A DNA stretch of 64,000 nt from Micromonospora rubida (GCF_009908295.1 NZ_JAAALO010000002.1:97480-161479), one strand, 5' to 3'. Positions 49,774 to 58,776 are shown, counted from the first letter of the stretch. Numbers and translations are program-made. Notes: generated by a model from the letters alone, not told the origin.

Positions 49774-50047
49774 AAAGGGGTTTATGTCAACTCCAAATCG
49801 CTAGTCGCCGATCCCTTCCAGTATCTCACCCCACTCCGTGGCCCCGCCGATGCGGGGCATTCCCGGTTGGACGGGCCGGGCCTGGGTGCCAGACTGGACG
49901 CCCCGTAACGGGAAAACGGAAGGGATCGGCGAGGCGCTGACCAGGGTGGCCTGACCCGTATGATGGCCGCCGTTCCGAATCTTGCTCCAGGCACCCCGCC
50001 CGACCTGGGCAAACGCCCTCAAAGTCATTCCGCGCATATTCCGCGAC
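49774..50047. other. Gap without a supported gene in the AICE right part
   Basis: This 274-base region holds only frames that overlap unrelated genes in poor codon use. It includes AT-richer sequence and a potential promoter for the unknown gene to its left, but nothing clear. Confidence 0.4.
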
Positions 50048-50311
50048 CTACGACAACAGGGTGGACTGTTCGCTCTGCGTATACTCGGCTAGGTCCACGT
50101 ACAAAGCGGCCCGACGATCCCGCTGCCGAGCAAGGCGCTCGCGTTCATGCCGGACCTGATCCAGCTCGCGCTCGCGTTCCCAACGACGGTCTTCGCGATT
50201 CCTGGTCGCCCGCTGAGTTAGCCCGGCGCCGGCCAAGGCCCCCCGGATGCCGAGAGCACCGGAGGCGAGAGGTATCCAGAGATCGAAGCCCACGGCGGCA
50301 CAGCCCTCCAC
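50048..50311 (-). CDS. Small membrane-anchored coiled-coil protein, possibly truncated
   Basis: The product is 87 residues. A hydrophobic N-terminal segment (LWIPLASGALGIRGALAGAG) is followed by a charged coiled coil (ATRNREDRRWERERELDQVR, ERLARQRDRRAALYVDLAEY). Similar actinobacterial proteins are usually longer, so the C-terminus may have been lost. Function unknown. Confidence 0.5.
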   Translation of the reverse strand: MEGCAAVGFDLWIPLASGALGIRGALAGAGLTQRATRNREDRRWERERELDQVRHERERLARQRDRRAALYVDLAEYTQSEQSTLLS

Positions 50312-50662
50312 ATTGGGTGGTCATGTCGAGCTGCACCTTACCGCCGATTTGGAAGGTGCTCGATTCGGGGGCAGACCGCCCAGCCGTGCTGGCGATCAGG
50401 CTGGTTCTCTGCCGGTCCGGCGACGACCGCCACCCGAACGCACTGTTGTTGCCCCCTACTGACTGGCCTGTCGGGCACGCAGCGGGCAGGGACTGAGTTG
50501 GGCGCTCCCCGGTCGGAACGCAGGCCCCCGCCTGCGCCGCTTGGTCCGTGGGACCTGCGCCTGGATGATCTGTGTGTGAAGCGCATCGGCAACGCCTCCC
50601 GGCCGCGAACGTATGTTTCGCGACGACCCGCTCCCCCCGCTCCTCGCAAGCAGCATTCCTGG
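50312..50662. other. Gap without a supported gene
   Basis: About 350 bases with no convincing reading frame. It presumably holds the promoter of the membrane protein gene starting at 50663. Confidence 0.4.
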
Positions 50663-51445
50663 ATGGAGCCGCAGACGATAGTTCCAGGGCTCCTTGCGGT
50701 AGCGCCTGTGATTTCCGCTGGATTCTCGCTGATAGCTTTTTCCGGCGGCAACAGAGAAACGCTTCTCTACTTAACTCAGAACCTCAATCTGACTGCGATA
50801 TTGGTGGCATCCTACGCTGCACTATTACCTAATCTCATCCTCATTGGCTTCGTTTGCCATGTTTTCTTTCAGCGGAAACATTTGCGAACGTGGGATGCAG
50901 TGCATCGCTTTAGGATCCTAGCGCTGTGGATTCCTGTGCTGCTTGTAGATCTACTAATGCTACCGCAGCGCATTTCCGATTCATTCGTTAGTTGGGGCAC
51001 TGCACTAGGGGCTGTCATATACCTGTGGCTACCGAAGAAGTTCGTTCGGATCCTGTGGCGCATCGGCAGGAGCGTCAGGAGCGGAGACAGGCCGGAGGAC
51101 CTGTTCTGGAATCCACAGATCATAGGCTCCTACATGGTGGGCCTTCTGATGGTGACCGTAGTCATACTCGCACCGGTTTCAGGCAACGGATTTTTGCCAT
51201 CCGAGGTGATCGATGTGTCTGGCGAGGATTCGGCTTCAACTGGTTATGTGGTTGAGGATAAGGAAGATGAAATAGCGATCTTGTGGCACGACGGTCGCGG
51301 CATCCGGAGGTATCCGTCCAAGGATGTCCGCTATCGCCGCCCGTGCCACTTCGAGGGCGAGGACTCCTCAAGAATCCTTACTCCATGGACTCAATCGACG
51401 GCGCGGGTAAAGAGGCCCGCGACCCAGGTGTGCATTCTGCAATAG
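50663..51445 (+). CDS. AT-richer multi-pass membrane cargo protein
   Basis: The product is 260 residues. Four or five hydrophobic segments are seen (IVPGLLAVAPVISAGFSLIA, AILVASYAALLPNLILIGFV, RILALWIPVLLVDLLMLP, GTALGAVIYLWLP, YMVGLLMVTVVILAPVSG), then a soluble beta-rich C-terminal domain (GYVVEDKEDEIAILWHDGRG). Base use is less GC-rich than the AICE core, so it is probably a separately acquired cargo gene. The ATG at 50663 follows a Pro/Arg-rich upstream stretch that is unlikely to be coding. Function unknown. Confidence 0.6.
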   Translation: MEPQTIVPGLLAVAPVISAGFSLIAFSGGNRETLLYLTQNLNLTAILVASYAALLPNLILIGFVCHVFFQRKHLRTWDAVHRFRILALWIPVLLVDLLMLPQRISDSFVSWGTALGAVIYLWLPKKFVRILWRIGRSVRSGDRPEDLFWNPQIIGSYMVGLLMVTVVILAPVSGNGFLPSEVIDVSGEDSASTGYVVEDKEDEIAILWHDGRGIRRYPSKDVRYRRPCHFEGEDSSRILTPWTQSTARVKRPATQVCILQ

Positions 51446-52130
51446 CACGTCGAGCGGTACACGACGAGACCGCGGTGGGGATGCGGCGCGTGAACCCTGG
51501 GCAAGCCCCCTGGCCTGCCGGCAACGCCGGCCCGAGGGGTCGCAGATGCTCCGGGTTCAAGGGCGGCCAGCAGGGCCGTCGTGCAGCGACGCGCAGCGCC
51601 CTTCAGGTCGGAGGGGCGGCCCCGCATCCTCCGCGCCGCATCCCCACCACGGCCGGCGGTAACTCACCCACGGCGCGGCGGTACGACGGCCGCCGCGCCC
51701 CGGCCGGCTGCCGGCCCGTCAGCCCACCCAACTGCCTGTAGTTCTGCGGCGGCCCTCCGGGCTTCCCGCTCTCCAGCGCCACACGCCGGGCGTCAGGCGT
51801 GACGGCCGCAGAGCGACAGCGGCCGGCGCGCGCCCCGGCGGCGGCGCATGCGGCCCGTTCAGGGCCATCTTGAGACGCACAGAAGGTCCGAACCACCTCA
51901 CAGACGTCCGACATCACAGACATCCAGCCGGACAGCCGATGCCAGCCCTACAAAGAGTCGACTCACGGAGCGTTACCAGGCCTCGAATGCGTCCGCCCCA
52001 GTCAACCCGATCACCACGTGGAGCTATTCGTGGTGCGAAATATGGGCCACCAAGGAAAGCCAGGCACACCAGGGATGAAGTTTTAGCAGCTAGAGAGCCT
52101 ACTGAAACCAGAGAGTGTGGCGCTAATGCC
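51446..52130. other. AICE right end, no supported gene
   Basis: Nearly 690 bases hold no convincing gene; the longer frames have poor codon use. The only clear signal is the 17-bp arm site at 52017-52033. Part of the region may be remnants of a lost gene. Confidence 0.45.
52017..52033 (+). repeat. Candidate integrase arm-type site (right)
   Basis: Exact copy of the 17-base sequence at 34868-34884, in the same orientation, 97 bases before the attR core. Confidence 0.6.
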
Positions 52131-52174
52131 ACTTCTAATCCCAAGGCCGCAGGTTCGAATCCTGCCGGGCGCAC
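52131..52174 (+). repeat. attR core (44-bp direct repeat)
   Basis: Exact copy of the tRNA-Arg 3' segment at 34797-34840. It is not a second functional tRNA, as the 5' half is missing. It marks the right end of the element. Confidence 0.93.
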
Positions 52175-52599
52175 TCACATTTACCAGGAGAAGCTTCCTT
52201 AGCTGCCTGGCCTCGACCAGCACCGGACCCACCCGACCCACCAGTCACCCGTGGCCAGCCGTACGCCGAGCCTGCGTTGCCCGGCGCCGCGGGGTGGCCG
52301 GCACCCCGGCGAAGCCCTCGACGTCGTCGCACCCGACTGGCCAAACCACCAAGTCCTGCTGTCCGCGGACGGCGGCCCGCCACGGTGGCCCGGCTGGCGG
52401 GAGAGGTGGTGGTTCCCCGGTGCGGGGCGCCCCGATCAGGCACGGTGCCCGAATTATCGAGCCTCCCGGTAGTTCACCTGATGCAGGAGCGTCACGGACA
52501 TCGGGGCCATCTCCGGGCCCGCCCCGATAGCTTGCCGGCACGGTGTACCTCCACGATGGGCTTTGCTTCGTATTTGTAGCGACCACTTGGGGAGTTGCT
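52175..52599. other. Host sequence after attR, possible gene fragment
   Basis: In one plus frame (about 52290-52470) the reading LDVVAPDWPNHQVLLSADGG looks protein-like, but no start or full domain is present. It may be the remnant of a host gene. The rest includes the promoter and GGGGAG site of the next gene. Confidence 0.35.
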
Positions 52600-54018
52600 G
52601 TGACGTACCGAAGTATTGCCGCTGGCCTCGCCATGATCCTGGCCGGAACCCTCACCTTCGCGACGTCGCCAGCCGCGTCAGGGGCGGACCACCGAAGACC
52701 GGCATTGGCGTGGGGGCAATGCCCCGACGACATTCCGGGAGTCCCAGTGGATCCGGTGGTGCAATGTGCGGCGCTGAGGCTGCCGGTGGATTGGTCCAGA
52801 CCGCACGGCGTCACGTTTGACTTGGCGGTGGCGCGCCGTCCAGCCCGCGACCGGGCGAAACGAGTGGGCGTGCTGGTGTTCGGCCCCGGAGGGCCGGGCG
52901 ATTCCGGCGTGGAACGGGTCCGGAAAGGAGACCGGTTCAGCGATGAGCTTCTCGACAAGTTCGACATCGTCAGTTTCGACCCGCGGGGTGTTGGTCGAAG
53001 TGCCGCACCGCATTGTTCCCCGAGCCCAACCGTGCCTAAGCCACCGCTGCTGCTGGGCAGCCAGGCCGACTTCGACGCCACGGTCGCCTACAACCAGGCG
53101 CTGTGGGCAAACTGTCGCCCGACGAGTCCGGTCTTTGACTACGCCGACACCCTGAGCACTGTCTACGACCTCGACGCGATCAGGCGGGCACTCGGCGAGT
53201 CACGGCTGACGTTCCATGGCAGCTCATACGGCACGCTGCTCGGCGCGCAGTACGCGGAGCGGTTTCCGTACCGTGTCCGGGCAGTCGTCTTGGAAGGCGT
53301 GTTCGACCACAGCCTCGACGTGCCGTCGTTCGTCCGGTCGCAGGCGGCGACGTTGCAGGACTCGTTCGACGAGTTCGTGGCGTGGTGTGACCGCTCGACC
53401 GACTGCGTACTGCACGGCACCGATGTGCGGGCGATCTGGGCCGACGTGCTCGCCCGCGCCGACCGGGGCGAGTACGCCCCGAGCACGGCGTTCGACATCG
53501 CCGCGCTCCCGCTCGGCATGCTCAACGTGCCGAAATGGACGGACTTCGCGCAGATGATCAAGGGTCTGAATGGCGGTGTCGCACCGGCGCCGAGAGTCCT
53601 TCCGGTGGCCACCGCCGTCTTCTGCGCGGACTGGCCCGTACGCGTACGTGACTACGACGAGTACGCCGCACTCGTACGCCTGGCCTCGGCCGCCGCGCCG
53701 GACGTGCGGTACGGCGCCGGGCTGATCGCCGTGCAAACATGTCTCGGCTGGCCGACACCGGTGCGCAACCCCCCGCACAAACTTCGCGTGACCGGCAACG
53801 CGCGGCTGCTGCTGCTCAACGCGTTGCATGATCCGCGCACCGGATACGAGTGGGCCACGAACGTCGCAGAACAGCTCGGGAAGCACGGCCGGCTGCTCAC
53901 CTACGAGGGTTGGGGGCACGGTTCGTACCAGCGGACCCCGTGCACCATCGGCGCGGTCGACAGGTATCTGGTCGACCTCGTCCTCCCCGAGGCGGGCGCC
54001 CGCTGCCCCGCCGCATAG
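52600..54018 (+). CDS. Secreted alpha/beta hydrolase, TAP-like peptidase
   Basis: The product is 472 residues. A signal peptide (SIAAGLAMILAGTLTFATSP AAS) precedes the fold; GVLVFGPGGPGDSGVERVRK supplies the oxyanion region, FHGSSYGTLLGAQYAERFP the nucleophile Ser, and GWGHGSY the His. The build matches tripeptidyl aminopeptidase/SlpD-E proteins that release N-terminal peptides outside the cell. GTG 52600 has a GGGGAG site 6-8 bases upstream. Confidence 0.85.
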   Translation: MTYRSIAAGLAMILAGTLTFATSPAASGADHRRPALAWGQCPDDIPGVPVDPVVQCAALRLPVDWSRPHGVTFDLAVARRPARDRAKRVGVLVFGPGGPGDSGVERVRKGDRFSDELLDKFDIVSFDPRGVGRSAAPHCSPSPTVPKPPLLLGSQADFDATVAYNQALWANCRPTSPVFDYADTLSTVYDLDAIRRALGESRLTFHGSSYGTLLGAQYAERFPYRVRAVVLEGVFDHSLDVPSFVRSQAATLQDSFDEFVAWCDRSTDCVLHGTDVRAIWADVLARADRGEYAPSTAFDIAALPLGMLNVPKWTDFAQMIKGLNGGVAPAPRVLPVATAVFCADWPVRVRDYDEYAALVRLASAAAPDVRYGAGLIAVQTCLGWPTPVRNPPHKLRVTGNARLLLLNALHDPRTGYEWATNVAEQLGKHGRLLTYEGWGHGSYQRTPCTIGAVDRYLVDLVLPEAGARCPAA

Positions 54019-54144
54019 GGAAGCAGTCGTGGCGGCCGAGGTCCACTCGGCCGCCACTACCCTCACCCGCGCCGAGGCCGACACAGGCACGACAGCCGGC
54101 CCGGCTCTTGGCCGACCACTACGGACAGCAGCGCGACAGCGAAC

Positions 54145-54621
54145 TCAACGCTCGGCGTTCTGTGGCGGCGGCGACTCACCGTCGGCAAGGGCCCCGGGCT
54201 CGGGCGAGGCTTCCGTTCCGGGCCCAGGGATCGCTCGGAGCGCTTCGCCGTACACGTACGCCAGCGACGCGGCGACGGCGTCGGCGTCTCCGGCTCGCGC
54301 GCACCGACCGGCGACGCGGCGGGCCAGGATGTCGAGGTACGGTGCGAGCGCCTTGGCCGTCGAGTTGCCGTCGATCTGAGAGGCGGGCACGACCACGGTG
54401 ACCGTGAGCCGTCGCCGTCGGGCCGAATACCGCAGATTGTGTACGCCACCGTCGCCCTCGCCGCTGGTGATCGAGCCCCCCAGCGTGAGGAAGATGTCGA
54501 GTTCGTCGAGCCCTTCGACCTCGATCCGTCCTGACAACGCCTTGAGCGCCCTCCGCAGGGCGACGGTTTCCACCAGAGAACGTTCCGGTCCACCGAGACG
54601 CGCGGTCAGTGTCAGTCTCAC
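54145..54621 (-). CDS. Hypothetical protein
   Basis: The product is 158 residues. ETVALRRALKALSGRIEVEG, LDIFLTLGGSITSGEGDGGV and RRRLTVTVVVPASQIDGNST form alternating helix and strand, with an Ala-rich C-terminal part. No known family. It is 69 bases from the GNAT gene on the same strand and may be co-transcribed with it. Confidence 0.55.
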   Translation of the reverse strand: MRLTLTARLGGPERSLVETVALRRALKALSGRIEVEGLDELDIFLTLGGSITSGEGDGGVHNLRYSARRRRLTVTVVVPASQIDGNSTAKALAPYLDILARRVAGRCARAGDADAVAASLAYVYGEALRAIPGPGTEASPEPGALADGESPPPQNAER

Positions 54622-54690
54622 GATCTCTCCCCAGCCGGCCCGGCCGCCTCAGTGCGTCGGCGGGGCGCGCCGCCGGTCTGTCACCCCGGA

Positions 54691-55170
54691 TCAGGCCTCG
54701 GTCGACGCGGCCAGGTCCAGTTCGCCGACGGTCTCTCCGCCGCTGCGCTCTCCGTTGACCCGGAACCCGAGCCGCAGGTAGAACTCCTCCGGCCCGTCGC
54801 CGCCCGGCTCCCACGTCGTGTAGATCCGGGTCTCCCCGCGCCGTCGCGCCTCCTCGGCCACTGACCGGACGGCGAAGCGCCCGTACCCGCGCCCCTGCCG
54901 CTCGGCGGCGATGTTCAGCCGCCACAGCCCGGACCGCAAATCGGTCGGGGTGTCCTCCCGCCACGGGATGTGGAAGAAGCCCATCAGGAAGCCGACCATC
55001 TCGGCACCGTCGTAGACGAGCCGGGGCCAGGCGATCTCGCCCCACGCGTACGCCTCGGCCAGCGACCGGGCGACCGGCTCGATCAGGTGCTCCTGGTCTG
55101 GCCGTACCTTCAGCTCGCACGCCGCGTCGATGTTGGCCGGGTTGATCTTCTCGAGACGCGGGGATGACAT
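54691..55170 (-). CDS. GNAT-family N-acetyltransferase
   Basis: The product is 159 residues. MVGFLMGFFHIPWREDT and RLNIAAERQGRGYGRFAVRS, with its RQGRGYG acetyl-CoA loop, then FYLRLGFRVNGE, follow the GNAT fold. Substrate unknown. Confidence 0.8.
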   Translation of the reverse strand: MSSPRLEKINPANIDAACELKVRPDQEHLIEPVARSLAEAYAWGEIAWPRLVYDGAEMVGFLMGFFHIPWREDTPTDLRSGLWRLNIAAERQGRGYGRFAVRSVAEEARRRGETRIYTTWEPGGDGPEEFYLRLGFRVNGERSGGETVGELDLAASTEA

Positions 55171-55386
55171 CCCGGCACCCTACCGAGCGCCCCACCGCCG
55201 ACTCGACGCATTAACCGGGATCGACCGCGAACTCCGCTCGCCTCGTACCCTCGCCACGATCGACCTGATGAGGGGCTGCCGGGGCGCGGAGGCCCGGCAC
55301 ACCTACTGCGGTTCCCGCCGTGAAGACGGAGATGGCGGTTCGAGCCGATTGGCCGCCGGTCCCGAGTGTGACGCTACGGTGGCCGG

Positions 55387-55719
55387 GTGACGACGCAGCC
55401 GCCGGCCGACCCGATCGAGGCGATGGAACAGTTCCTGGCCCGGATCGCCCCCTACGACGATCCTGGTGCCGAGCCCGCCGCGACGGTCGACGTGCGGGTG
55501 GGCCGGCTGCACGCCTCCTTCCGGTTGACCGACCGGGCCGCCCGGGCCCTGACCGAGGCGCTGGGCCGGTGGACCGACCCGGACGACGCCGGCCGGTGCG
55601 GCGACTGCGGCGGGCCGGTGGGCCGGGACCTGGTGTGCTCCGCGTGCGGCCGGCTGGACGGCATCTTCGGCGCGACCGTGGCGCACCACGCGGCGCGGGT
55701 CGCTGACCGCCCCGACTGA
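55387..55719 (+). CDS. Small zinc-ribbon protein
   Basis: The product is 110 residues. An N-terminal helical part (DPIEAMEQFLARIAPYDDPG) is followed by RLHASFRLTDRAARALTEAL and a C-terminal zinc ribbon (CGDCGGPVGRDLVCSACGRL). It probably binds one zinc. Function unknown; seen in actinomycetes. Confidence 0.65.
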   Translation: MTTQPPADPIEAMEQFLARIAPYDDPGAEPAATVDVRVGRLHASFRLTDRAARALTEALGRWTDPDDAGRCGDCGGPVGRDLVCSACGRLDGIFGATVAHHAARVADRPD

Positions 55720-55786
55720 CCGGACACGGAACCGCCCCGCCCGAAACCCGGGTGACGGCGCAAACCGCAACGAACACAATCGACGG

Positions 55787-56587
55787 ATGCCCGCGCATCG
55801 CCCCGCCGAACCGGACATCCTGCGCTACTACACGGACGTGTTCGCCGAGGCGGACCGGTTGCACCGCACCCCGCAGGGGCGGCTGGAGTTCACGCGTACC
55901 AAGGAACTGCTGGCCCGGGTGCTGCCGGACGCGCCGGCGACGGTGCTCGACATCGGCGGCGGCCCGGGGGTGTACGCCGGCTGGCTTGCCGCCGCCGGAT
56001 ACCGGGTGCACCTGCTCGACCTGGTGCCGGCGCACGCGACCGCCGCCCGCCAGGACCACCCGGCGGTGAGTGCCGGCGTGGCGGACGCCCGCCGGCTGCC
56101 GCTGTCCGGCGGCTGCGCGGACGCCACCCTGCTGCTCGGGCCGCTCTACCACCTCACCGATGAGGCGGACCGGGTCGCGGCGCTGCGGGAGGCCGCCCGG
56201 GTCACCCGGCCCGGCGGGCCGGTGGTCGCCGCCGCAATCAGCCGGAGCGCCGCGCTGGTCGACCTGACCCGGCAGGGCCGGATCGACGCGCGGACCCGCC
56301 CGGCCGTGCTCGCCGCGTACGCCAGCGGCGTGAACGACCCGGAGACCGGCTTCACCACCGCCTATTTTCACCGGCCCGAGCAGCTTGTCGCCGAGTTCAC
56401 CGCCGCAGGCCTGCCGGCACCCCGGCTGTACGGGATCGAGGGACCGCTGTGGCCGCTGCTGGACGCGCTCGGCGTCCAGCCCACCGAGCGGCTGTTCACC
56501 GACGCGCTCGACTGCGCTCGGGTGGTCGAGTCGGACCCGTCCGTGCTCGGTTCGAGCGGGCATCTGCTGGCGGTCGCCGTAGCGTGA
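55787..56587 (+). CDS. Class I SAM-dependent methyltransferase
   Basis: The product is 266 residues. ATVLDIGGGPGVYAGWLAAA is motif I (residues 52-70), followed by HLLDLVPAHATAARQ, LLLGPLYHLTDEADRVAAL and RVTRPGGPVVAAA. A C-terminal helical domain (AEFTAAGLPAPRLYGIEG) likely binds the substrate. The substrate is unknown. Confidence 0.85.
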   Translation: MPAHRPAEPDILRYYTDVFAEADRLHRTPQGRLEFTRTKELLARVLPDAPATVLDIGGGPGVYAGWLAAAGYRVHLLDLVPAHATAARQDHPAVSAGVADARRLPLSGGCADATLLLGPLYHLTDEADRVAALREAARVTRPGGPVVAAAISRSAALVDLTRQGRIDARTRPAVLAAYASGVNDPETGFTTAYFHRPEQLVAEFTAAGLPAPRLYGIEGPLWPLLDALGVQPTERLFTDALDCARVVESDPSVLGSSGHLLAVAVA

Positions 56588-56643
56588 CGCGCCGAGCGGG
56601 GTCAGCCCGGTGGCCTGCCGGAACGGCCGGCCACCGGGCTTTC

Positions 56644-57393
56644 TCAGGCGGCGGGGGTACGCCGGCCGGGCCGGTCCAGCGCGGCGGCTTCCTCCAGGGT
56701 CGGCGCGGTGCCGCCGAGGTGCGCCGGCTGCCACCAGGCGTCGTCGGGGCCGGAGGGCTTGTCCGGGTACTCACGCTGGGCCCGGTCGACCAGTGCGGTC
56801 AGCCGGATCTTCAGCTCGGCGCTCATCGCGTTCGCGTCGGGGTACTCGGCCGGGTCGATCGGCTCGCCGACGAGGATGGTGATCGGGGTGTGCCGGCGGG
56901 TGAGGGTGCGCGGCCGGCCCTTCGTCCAGAGTCGCTGGGTGCCCCAGAGCGCGACCGGCAGCAGCGGCACGCCGGCCTCCTGCGCCATCCGGGCCGCCCC
57001 GTTCTTGAGGTCCTTCACCGTGAACGACCGGCTGATCGTGGCCTCCGGGAAGAGGCCCACGATCTCGCCGCGGCGCAGCGCGTCCACCGCCGCGTTGTAG
57101 GAGGCGGCGCCGGCCCGCCGGTTCACCGGGATGTGCTTCATGCCGCGCATCAGCGGGCCGGAGATCTTGTGCGCGAACACCTCGTGCTTGGCCATGAACC
57201 GGACCAGCCGGCGGGACTCGTGCGCCCCGAACCCGCAGAAGATGAAGTCGAGGTAGCTCACGTGGTTGCTGGCCATGACCGCGCCGCCGGTGCGCGGCAC
57301 GTGCTGCTTGCCCTCCACGGTCAGGCGCAGGTCGAGGACCCGGAACATCGTCTTGGCGGCGGTGATCACGGGCGGGTACACAAGTTCCGGCAT
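56644..57393 (-). CDS. 1-acyl-sn-glycerol-3-phosphate acyltransferase (PlsC family)
   Basis: The product is 249 residues. The catalytic HX4D is NHVSYLD (His44, Asp49), with FMAKHEVFAHKISGPLMRGM, HIPVNRRAG and GLFPEATISRSF as motifs II and III. It transfers an acyl chain to lysophosphatidate or a related acceptor at the membrane. A C-terminal stretch is typical of actinobacterial family members. Confidence 0.85.
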   Translation of the reverse strand: MPELVYPPVITAAKTMFRVLDLRLTVEGKQHVPRTGGAVMASNHVSYLDFIFCGFGAHESRRLVRFMAKHEVFAHKISGPLMRGMKHIPVNRRAGAASYNAAVDALRRGEIVGLFPEATISRSFTVKDLKNGAARMAQEAGVPLLPVALWGTQRLWTKGRPRTLTRRHTPITILVGEPIDPAEYPDANAMSAELKIRLTALVDRAQREYPDKPSGPDDAWWQPAHLGGTAPTLEEAAALDRPGRRTPAA

Positions 57394-57402
57394 CCGGCGA
57401 CT

Positions 57403-58002
57403 TTACCCTGCTGGGGGCCGGAGGACGGCAGGGCCGCACGCCGCGCCCCACGGCGGACGGCGGGCCCGTGTCGGACGATCGGCCGGCGCCGGCCAGGGCG
57501 GGTCAAGGCCGGTGTGCCCGACGAAGAGCGCCTCCAGCCGGGCCAGCTCCGCCGCCGCCCGGTCGGGGTCGAGGCCGGCGAGCTGGTCGGGGCGGCTGGG
57601 CACCGGCAGGCCGTCGAGGCTGACCGCCCCGGGGCAGCTGGGCTCGCGGGCGGCCCACCGGGCGGCGAGCAGCCCACCGAGGGAGACCCCGACGACCGCC
57701 GGCCGGTCGAGGCGCAGCGCGGAGACGATCCGGGCGAGGTCGTGCAGCGCCCCGGACCAGCTCCACCGGGCCGCGCCGGAGCGTCCGTGCCCGCGCAGGT
57801 CGGGCAGCACAATCCGGTACGCGGGCCGCAGCAGCTCGGCGAACGGGAGGAGCCCGGTCGCGTCGCCGCCCGCGCCGTGCAGGAGCACCAGGGACGGGCC
57901 GTCGCCGCCGAGGTCACGTACGGCGAGGGGCGGGTCAAGTAGTTCTGCCCTCGGCAAAGCGCTCTGGCGCCCCGAGGCGCGGCGACCGCACGATGGCGGC
58001 AT
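57403..58002 (-). CDS. Truncated alpha/beta hydrolase
   Basis: LAVRDLGGDGPSLVLLHGAG, RIVLPDLRGHGRSG and VVGVSLGGLLAARWAAREPS give the oxyanion and nucleophile parts of an alpha/beta hydrolase. The chain then stops after about 200 residues in a low-complexity, Arg/Pro-rich end, without the Asp and His needed for catalysis. It is probably frameshifted or decayed. A start at 58002 would overlap the divergent gene by 2 bases; a downstream GTG is possible. Confidence 0.6.
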   Translation of the reverse strand: MPPSCGRRASGRQSALPRAELLDPPLAVRDLGGDGPSLVLLHGAGGDATGLLPFAELLRPAYRIVLPDLRGHGRSGAARWSWSGALHDLARIVSALRLDRPAVVGVSLGGLLAARWAAREPSCPGAVSLDGLPVPSRPDQLAGLDPDRAAAELARLEALFVGHTGLDPPWPAPADRPTRARRPPWGAACGPAVLRPPAG

Positions 58003-58681
58003 GACGGAACGCGGGGTGCTGCTCTGGATCCACGGCGGCGGTTGGCGGGCCCGGTCGAGCGAGGACGGCGCGGCCCTGACCGGGCACGGGCTGCGGGTGC
58101 TCCCGGCCACCTACCGGTTCGTCGCCGAGGCGCGCTGGCCGGCCCAGCTCCACGACGTACGGGCGGCGGCGCGGGCCGCCCGGGACCGGGCGGACGGCCT
58201 GCCGCTGCTGGTCGGGGGCGACTCGGCCGGCGCGATGCTGGCCCTGCACCTCGCCCTGCGCGGCGTGGACCGGCCCGACGACGTGGCCGGCGCGCTGGCG
58301 TACTGGCCGCCGGTGGACCCGCTGGCCACGGACTGGCGGCGGCTGCGCGGCGGTGACGACCCGTGGGCCGAACTGCTCGGGCACCGGCCCGCACCGGGCG
58401 ACCCGGCCACCCTGGACGTCACCGTTGCCACCCACGTCGGCAACGGGGTCCCGGTGCTGCTGGTGCAGGGGACGGCCGACCCGGCCGTGCCGGCGAGCCA
58501 GTCGGTCGGCCTGGCCGCCGCACTGCTGGCCGCCGGGCACCCGGTGCACGCCTGGCTCACCCACGGCGGCCATTCCCTGGCCCTGGACCGCCCCGACATC
58601 CACGCCACGACAGCAACCTTCCTCAACACCGTCCTCCTCCCACCCACCGCCCCTCCCGCACCCGCAAATACACGGAATTAG
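58001..58681 (+). CDS. Alpha/beta hydrolase (esterase/acetylesterase-like)
   Basis: The product is 226 residues. GVLLWIHGGGWRAR is the HGGGW oxyanion motif, GGDSAGAML the nucleophile elbow, VLLVQGTADPAVPASQS carries the acidic residue and LTHGGHSLALD the His. The BD-FAE/esterase type usually removes acyl groups from small esters. It ends in the arm of the hairpin at 58663. Confidence 0.8.
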   Translation: MTERGVLLWIHGGGWRARSSEDGAALTGHGLRVLPATYRFVAEARWPAQLHDVRAAARAARDRADGLPLLVGGDSAGAMLALHLALRGVDRPDDVAGALAYWPPVDPLATDWRRLRGGDDPWAELLGHRPAPGDPATLDVTVATHVGNGVPVLLVQGTADPAVPASQSVGLAAALLAAGHPVHAWLTHGGHSLALDRPDIHATTATFLNTVLLPPTAPPAPANTRN

Positions 58682-58725
58682 TGCCCTCGGGCGTCGTCCA
58701 AGGGCACTAATTCCGTGTATTTGCG
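58663..58725. terminator. 25-bp perfect hairpin between convergent genes
   Basis: Arms 58663-58687 and 58701-58725 pair perfectly over 25 bases around a 13-base loop; ACGGAATTAGTGCCCT is in the left arm. It lies between the convergent hydrolase and debranching-like genes and should stop both transcripts. Its length suggests it may belong to a dispersed repeat family. Confidence 0.75.
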
Positions 58726-58776
58726 CCACGGGTTCTGCGGGAGGGTTCTGTGGGCGGGTGGTGTGGGGGCGGGTGG

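Larger units (their letters stand above)
34797..52174. mobile_element. Actinomycete integrative and conjugative element (AICE) in tRNA-Arg
   Basis: A 17.4-kb segment is bounded by a 44-bp direct repeat of the tRNA 3' end. It carries integrase, excisionase, an FtsK/TraB-type translocase, SpdB-like and DUF3307-like membrane proteins and a replication protein, the pSAM2-type AICE set. Such elements excise, replicate and move as double-stranded DNA through a TraB hexamer. Cargo is concentrated at 36.5-40.2 kb and 48.0-51.4 kb. The transfer and replication genes look intact. Confidence 0.93.

Noticed and set aside
51603..51923. Leftward 106-codon frame in the AICE right end
   Set aside because: Arg/Ala/Pro-rich low-complexity reading with no start signal or domain; likely chance in GC-rich DNA.
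52131..52174. Second tRNA-Arg gene
   Set aside because: Only the 3' 44 bases are present, with no 5' half, so it is attR and not a gene.
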